A stretch of DNA of 15,923 nucleotides from contig JAIFWG010000006.1 of NCBI GenBank assembly GCA_019662005.1, positions 1 to 15,923 of the forward strand. The letters run 5' to 3'. The notes beneath the pieces are model-generated. The model was given only the letters and a program-made list of their open reading frames with translations, ran no database searches and was not told the DNA's origin. Below, piece after piece: positions 12,725-15,923 of this stretch. Source of the DNA: Candidatus Parcubacteria bacterium. Its GTDB lineage: Bacteria; Patescibacteriota; Minisyncoccia; 2-02-FULL-40-12; GWA2-44-9. Made by a program: the position numbers and the translations under genes. Position 1 is the stretch's first letter; each line of letters begins with the position of its first letter.

Positions 12725-13966
12725 ATGAATATTGTAATTCTTGGCGGCGGATTTGGCGGCGTACGCTGTGCATTGGATTTGGATAAAAAATTTAAAGGCA
12801 CGGCAAAGATTACTCTGATTGATCGACGCAATTACCATCTTTTTACACCCACTTTGTATGAAGTGGCTTCTGCTTTTGGAATGGATGAAGATCCTTTTAG
12901 TTTAAAATTAAGAAAAACAATCTCAATTTCCTACGACCAGATTTTTGAAGGCAAAAGAGTGAATGTTGTGGAAGCTGAAATTGCGCAAGTGGATCTCCAG
13001 AATAGAATAATCGCTACTGGCGGCGGCGAACAAATTCCTTTTGACTATTGCGTGCTCGCATTGGGAAGCCAGGCCTCTGATTTTGGCATACCGGGGGTAA
13101 AAGATTATGCTCATCAGTTTAAAACTGTGGAAGATGGGTTGATGTTAAATCAAAAAATTAAATCTCTCTTTGCTGATGCCAAAAATGGCCTAGTAAGCCT
13201 TCCCATTACGTTTCTTGTGGGAGGGGCGGGCTTTACTGGTATCGAACTAGCCGCGGAATTAGCGTGTTGCGCAAGGAATATGGGTGAATTGTATGGTTTA
13301 AGAGGTAAAAGCTTCTCTGTGGCGTTATTTGAGGCCGCTCCGAAGATCCTACCAATGGTTTCAGAGAAAGAACGACTAATGGTTAGGCGAAGATTAACTG
13401 AATTGGGAATCGCTATTATGGAACAATCAGAGATCGAAGAAATTTCTGCCGATGCAGTGAAACTCAAAAATGGCCACACAGTTAAAGGTCATGCTGTGGT
13501 TTGGACTGCGGGAGTAAAGCCAAACGAATTTTTGCAAACGATTAGTGATTTGCCGCTGACGGAAAAAAAGAAAGTTATTGTGGAGACCACACTGCAAGTT
13601 GCTCGTCATCCACAAATTTTTGCGATTGGGGATTGTATAGAATTTATTGATCCTACAACTCAAAAACCAATGCCTGGATTTGCTTATACTGCTACTAAGC
13701 AAGGGTCATTAGTAGCTTCAAATATCTACGCTAATATTAAACAAAAAAAACTTAGATCTTATTTTCCTAACTATGAACAATGGATAGCTCCGATTGGCGG
13801 AAAATTTGCCGTAGCTCACATTTCTAATTCAACAACCCTCACTGGATTTTGGGGCTGGGTTGCTCGCAATATTGCAGACCTAAGGTACATAAGTTCAATT
13901 CTTCCATTGTCTAAAGCCTTAGCACTTTTTAGAAAAGATCTCATGATATTTTCTCATAACGATTAG
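12725..13966 (+). CDS. ndh: Type II NADH:quinone oxidoreductase (NDH-2)
   Basis: A 413-aa membrane-associated flavoprotein that passes electrons from NADH to quinone without pumping protons. The FAD Rossmann motif is VILGGGFGG (4-12). The NADH motif is LVGGAGFTGIELAAEL (164-179) with the GxGxxG at 167-172 and E174. The second FAD motif is FAIGDC (299-304) and the quinone-side signature is YTATKQG (321-327). The C-terminal stretch FWGWVARNIADLRYISS with LPLSKALALF (375-402) is the amphipathic, membrane-binding tail of NDH-2. FRKDLMIFSHND ends the protein. It follows the M23 gene by one base. NDH-2 and related flavoproteins (carotenoid or sulfide oxidoreductases) share folds, but length and tail favour NDH-2. 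Quinone genes are not in view. Confidence 0.86.
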   Translation: MNIVILGGGFGGVRCALDLDKKFKGTAKITLIDRRNYHLFTPTLYEVASAFGMDEDPFSLKLRKTISISYDQIFEGKRVNVVEAEIAQVDLQNRIIATGGGEQIPFDYCVLALGSQASDFGIPGVKDYAHQFKTVEDGLMLNQKIKSLFADAKNGLVSLPITFLVGGAGFTGIELAAELACCARNMGELYGLRGKSFSVALFEAAPKILPMVSEKERLMVRRRLTELGIAIMEQSEIEEISADAVKLKNGHTVKGHAVVWTAGVKPNEFLQTISDLPLTEKKKVIVETTLQVARHPQIFAIGDCIEFIDPTTQKPMPGFAYTATKQGSLVASNIYANIKQKKLRSYFPNYEQWIAPIGGKFAVAHISNSTTLTGFWGWVARNIADLRYISSILPLSKALALFRKDLMIFSHND

Positions 13967-13992
13967 GATGCTGAAAATGAGGGGTAGTTATC

Positions 13993-14028
13993 AACATTAA
14001 AACGGCGCAGAGGCGCCGTTTTAATGTT
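13993..14028. terminator. Bidirectional-type terminator after the gltX operon
   Basis: Perfect 16-bp inverted repeat 13993-14008 / 14013-14028, loop AGAG, GC core CGGCGC/GCGCCG, with AAAA and TTTT built into the arms. It lies 27 bases after the NDH-2 stop. Confidence 0.85.
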
Positions 14029-14037
14029 AAAATTATT

Positions 14038-14081
14038 ATCAGAGAAATAATATTTATAGTAATAAATATTATTTCTCTGAT
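14038..14081. repeat. 20-bp AT-rich perfect inverted repeat before the surface-protein gene
   Basis: Arms 14038-14057 and 14062-14081 are perfect complements with the 4-nt loop AGTA. The core is almost entirely A/T with AGAG at the outer ends. It ends two bases before the ATG at 14084, so in RNA it would form a long hairpin abutting the start codon. TATAGT (14055-14060) inside it could be a -10, but no good -35 is present. It follows a complete terminator, so it is more likely a 5' regulatory or transcript-stability element than a second terminator. Confidence 0.7.
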
Positions 14082-14083
14082 GA

Positions 14084-15923
14084 ATGATCAAAGAGGGTAA
14101 GCGTACGATTCTTATACGTAAATTTTGTAGTGCAATTTTTATTGCAGCCTTTTTATTTTTAGCGATCACACAAAACGCAATTTCTGCGGTACCCCACATC
14201 TTGAGTTTCCAAGGCCGCCTCACAGATGGGTCAGGAAACTTGTTAGGGAACACTGGTACAAATTATTATTTTAAATTTGCAATTTATGATTCGTTATCTG
14301 GAATCAATCAACTTTGGTCTTCTGGTGCTTCTGCGATTACTTTAAAAGTTACCCAAGGAGTTTTTAATACATTACTGGGAGATACAACAGCGGGTTTCAA
14401 TGCTCTTGATTTAGATTTCGATAGTTCAACGGATTATTATCTTCAGGTTCAAGTCTCATCCGACAATGCCAGTTTTGAAACATTAGCTCCTCGGCAGAGA
14501 ATTGTCTCCTCTGGCTTTGCTGTAAATGCTGATACAGTTCATGGCGGCAGATTTTTAAATGCCACAGGCGTAGGTCAGTTTGGGGGGCTAGCGACTGTTG
14601 CGTACTCAAGATTTGGTTCAGCAATTACGTCTCATGCTCTAACAACTTCTTCTGATTTATTGTTGAGTAATATTTTAGAAGTTAATGGGAACGCATTCTT
14701 TGATTCGTCTGCTTCTGTTTCTGTAAATTTCGAAGTTTCAGGATTTGCGTCAGCTTCTCAAACATTTGGCTCGGGATTATCAGCTTGTAGCGACCCAAGC
14801 GGTGCCAAGTTGCTCTGGAGCGCTGTTACTGGAAAGTTTTCTTGTGGAGTTGATCAAACAACGGCTGGATTGGGCCACAAACTCACAATCAAAGAGGGCG
14901 GTGTAAGAATTCAAACCGATGCTGCTTCTTTGTCTTTCGATCCAAGCCACTTCAATCTTACTGCTTCTGGATCTTACGATGTAGCAATCAAGTTAGATTG
15001 GGTTAACGGCCCTGCTTCCCGTTCCATCGCACAATCTATCACTGGTCTTTGGACTTTCGTAAACGGAGCATCTATCTCTACAAATCTTGAAGTTGGTGGA
15101 TATGCATCCATCGGCGGCAACGTCCTTACTCGCGGCACCGGCTCCTCTTCCTTCGCCGGCTCCCTCAACATCTCCAAAGGCCTAACAGCTAACTCCTACC
15201 AAGGCGGAGGCTTAACTTTATGTACTTCAGCAGGTAACGTCTTAAGATTCTCTCAAGGGCAGTTCTCCTGTGCCACTCTTGCAGACGCAGACATTCCAGA
15301 TGACATCACCTTAACCAGGTATCTAGACTCTGATATCCCTCTTATCACCATCGGCAATACAGGTTCTTCTTCCTTCGAAAGAGCTTTAACCGGCACTGCT
15401 AACCAGATCACTGTTACCGATGGCGGCGCTAACGGAGCTGTTACTCTTTCTATCCCATCTGTCTTTGCTATCACAGCCGCTTCGCTTTCTTCAAATATTG
15501 AGATCGGAGGATATGCAAGTATTGGTGGCAACGCAACTGTTAAGGGAGCTCTTACTGTAACTGGTGTTACCACTTTAACTGGAGGCACTACTGGCACCCT
15601 TACTATCGCAGGTTCTGGGGCAGGCATTACCTTCAATGGGGGAGGCACTAACACTATTCAATCATCTGGTGGCACTCTTACTATCAACGCCTTCACATTA
15701 GGCGGGGATATTACTGGTGCATCTAAAAATATCACAGGTCTAACCTTACTAACCTCAACCCAAGCTTCTCATTCTGCTTCCTTAGAAATCGGCACCTATG
15801 CCTCTATCGGCGGCAATGTCTTAGCCCGTGGCACTGGTTCCTCATCGTTTGCTGGATCAATCAACATCTCTAAAGGCTTAACCGCTAATTCAATACAAGG
15901 AGCCGGATTAACTACTTGCGGCA
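14084..15923 (+). CDS. Large secreted modular repeat protein, 3' end outside window
   Basis: An open frame from the ATG at 14084 to the window end (613 codons, no stop). A hydrophobic signal or anchor segment is at about 13-35 (FCSAIFIAAFLFLA). Residues 36-155 form a domain seen in bacterial surface proteins: HILSFQGRLTDGSGNLL, FKFAIYDSLSG, a QLW strand and APRQRIVSSGFAVNADTVHGG. After that come Gly/Ser/Thr/Ala-rich beta repeats. Modules include a Cys-containing unit (ACSDPSGAKLLWSAVTGKFSC at 234-254, echoed at 375-396), YASIGGN units (340-346, 477-483, 572-578) and a tail-fibre-like ALTGTANQITVTDGGANGAV (434-453). Residues 335-380 and 567-612 are near duplicates (39 of 46 identical). No catalytic motif is seen. 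Likely a surface adhesin or fibre. It has no Shine-Dalgarno; a 20-bp hairpin ends two bases upstream. Confidence 0.82.
   Translation, partial: MIKEGKRTILIRKFCSAIFIAAFLFLAITQNAISAVPHILSFQGRLTDGSGNLLGNTGTNYYFKFAIYDSLSGINQLWSSGASAITLKVTQGVFNTLLGDTTAGFNALDLDFDSSTDYYLQVQVSSDNASFETLAPRQRIVSSGFAVNADTVHGGRFLNATGVGQFGGLATVAYSRFGSAITSHALTTSSDLLLSNILEVNGNAFFDSSASVSVNFEVSGFASASQTFGSGLSACSDPSGAKLLWSAVTGKFSCGVDQTTAGLGHKLTIKEGGVRIQTDAASLSFDPSHFNLTASGSYDVAIKLDWVNGPASRSIAQSITGLWTFVNGASISTNLEVGGYASIGGNVLTRGTGSSSFAGSLNISKGLTANSYQGGGLTLCTSAGNVLRFSQGQFSCATLADADIPDDITLTRYLDSDIPLITIGNTGSSSFERALTGTANQITVTDGGANGAVTLSIPSVFAITAASLSSNIEIGGYASIGGNATVKGALTVTGVTTLTGGTTGTLTIAGSGAGITFNGGGTNTIQSSGGTLTINAFTLGGDITGASKNITGLTLLTSTQASHSASLEIGTYASIGGNVLARGTGSSSFAGSINISKGLTANSIQGAGLTTCG
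15086..15223 (+). repeat. Surface-protein repeat, copy 1
   Basis: Encodes residues 335-380 of the large secreted protein. It is homologous in protein sequence to the copy at 15782-15919 (39 of 46 residues identical), offset by 696 bases. This copy is notably rich in C-ending codons (ACC, GGC, TCC, TTC, GCC). Confidence 0.85.
15782..15919 (+). repeat. Surface-protein repeat, copy 2
   Basis: Encodes residues 567-612, matching copy 1 at 15086-15223 in protein but with mostly different synonymous codons (ACT, GGT, TTT, GCT, TCA). A partial third relative, IEIGGYASIGGN, is encoded at 15497-15532. Confidence 0.85.

Noticed and set aside
14038..14081. Invertible promoter (phase-variation switch)
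   Set aside because: The inverted-repeat arms enclose only 4 bases, too little to hold an invertible promoter, and no recombinase gene is nearby.
14397..15654. Minus-strand frames (14397-14624, 14974-15177, 15253-15654)
   Set aside because: Low-complexity Pro/Val/Ala-rich antisense readings of the Gly/Ser/Thr-rich surface-protein gene.
15086..15919. CRISPR-like or transposon repeat
   Set aside because: The repeats are in-frame protein modules with mostly synonymous differences and a 696-base period, not short identical direct repeats with unique spacers.

Overview
The window reads as a piece of a Patescibacteria (CPR) chromosome, most likely a Parcubacteria-type lineage. Support for this: small, tightly packed housekeeping genes; secreted repeat proteins of a kind common in CPR genomes; an EF-P with a non-canonical tip loop; a PriA with degraded helicase motifs; and an almost complete lack of Shine-Dalgarno sequences. 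Stop-codon use is standard (gltX ends in TGA), which argues against the UGA=Gly code of some CPR lineages. The lineage call is inferred from sequence character, not from a marker-gene search.

Layout: (1) 1-1430, + strand: pyrE overlapping a stand-alone LigD-type primase/polymerase gene, then a terminator. (2) 1435-2057: a single-gene cassette encoding a small exported protein. It is much more GC-rich than everything around it, has the only clear Shine-Dalgarno in the window, and has its own promoter and GC-rich terminator; it looks acquired. (3) 2060-3603, - strand: a membrane-anchored HExxH protein, efp and a small hypothetical gene. (4) 3644-5082, + strand: a secreted three-repeat protein under a strong promoter with a candidate operator, then a truncated ROK-like protein. 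(5) 5081-9238: fmt, a small disordered protein, def and priA on the - strand, with a P-loop kinase on the + strand between def and priA. (6) 9306-10110: an M48-like membrane metallopeptidase. (7) 10136-13966: a tight gltX, M23 peptidase, NDH-2 operon. (8) 13993-15923: two strong inverted repeats and then a large secreted modular repeat protein that runs off the window.

The genes do not form one pathway. Themes are translation (def, fmt, efp, gltX), replication restart and repair (priA, LigD polymerase), pyrimidine synthesis or salvage (pyrE), envelope remodelling and proteolysis (M23, two HExxH membrane proteins), respiratory NADH oxidation (NDH-2) and surface proteins. The clearest regulatory signal is that several -10 boxes, many with an upstream TGn extension, sit 6-7 nt from a start codon. 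This implies leaderless mRNAs and corrects the start of def to a GTG.

No tRNA, rRNA, CRISPR array, transposase or origin was seen. No gene-free stretch exceeds 300 bases.
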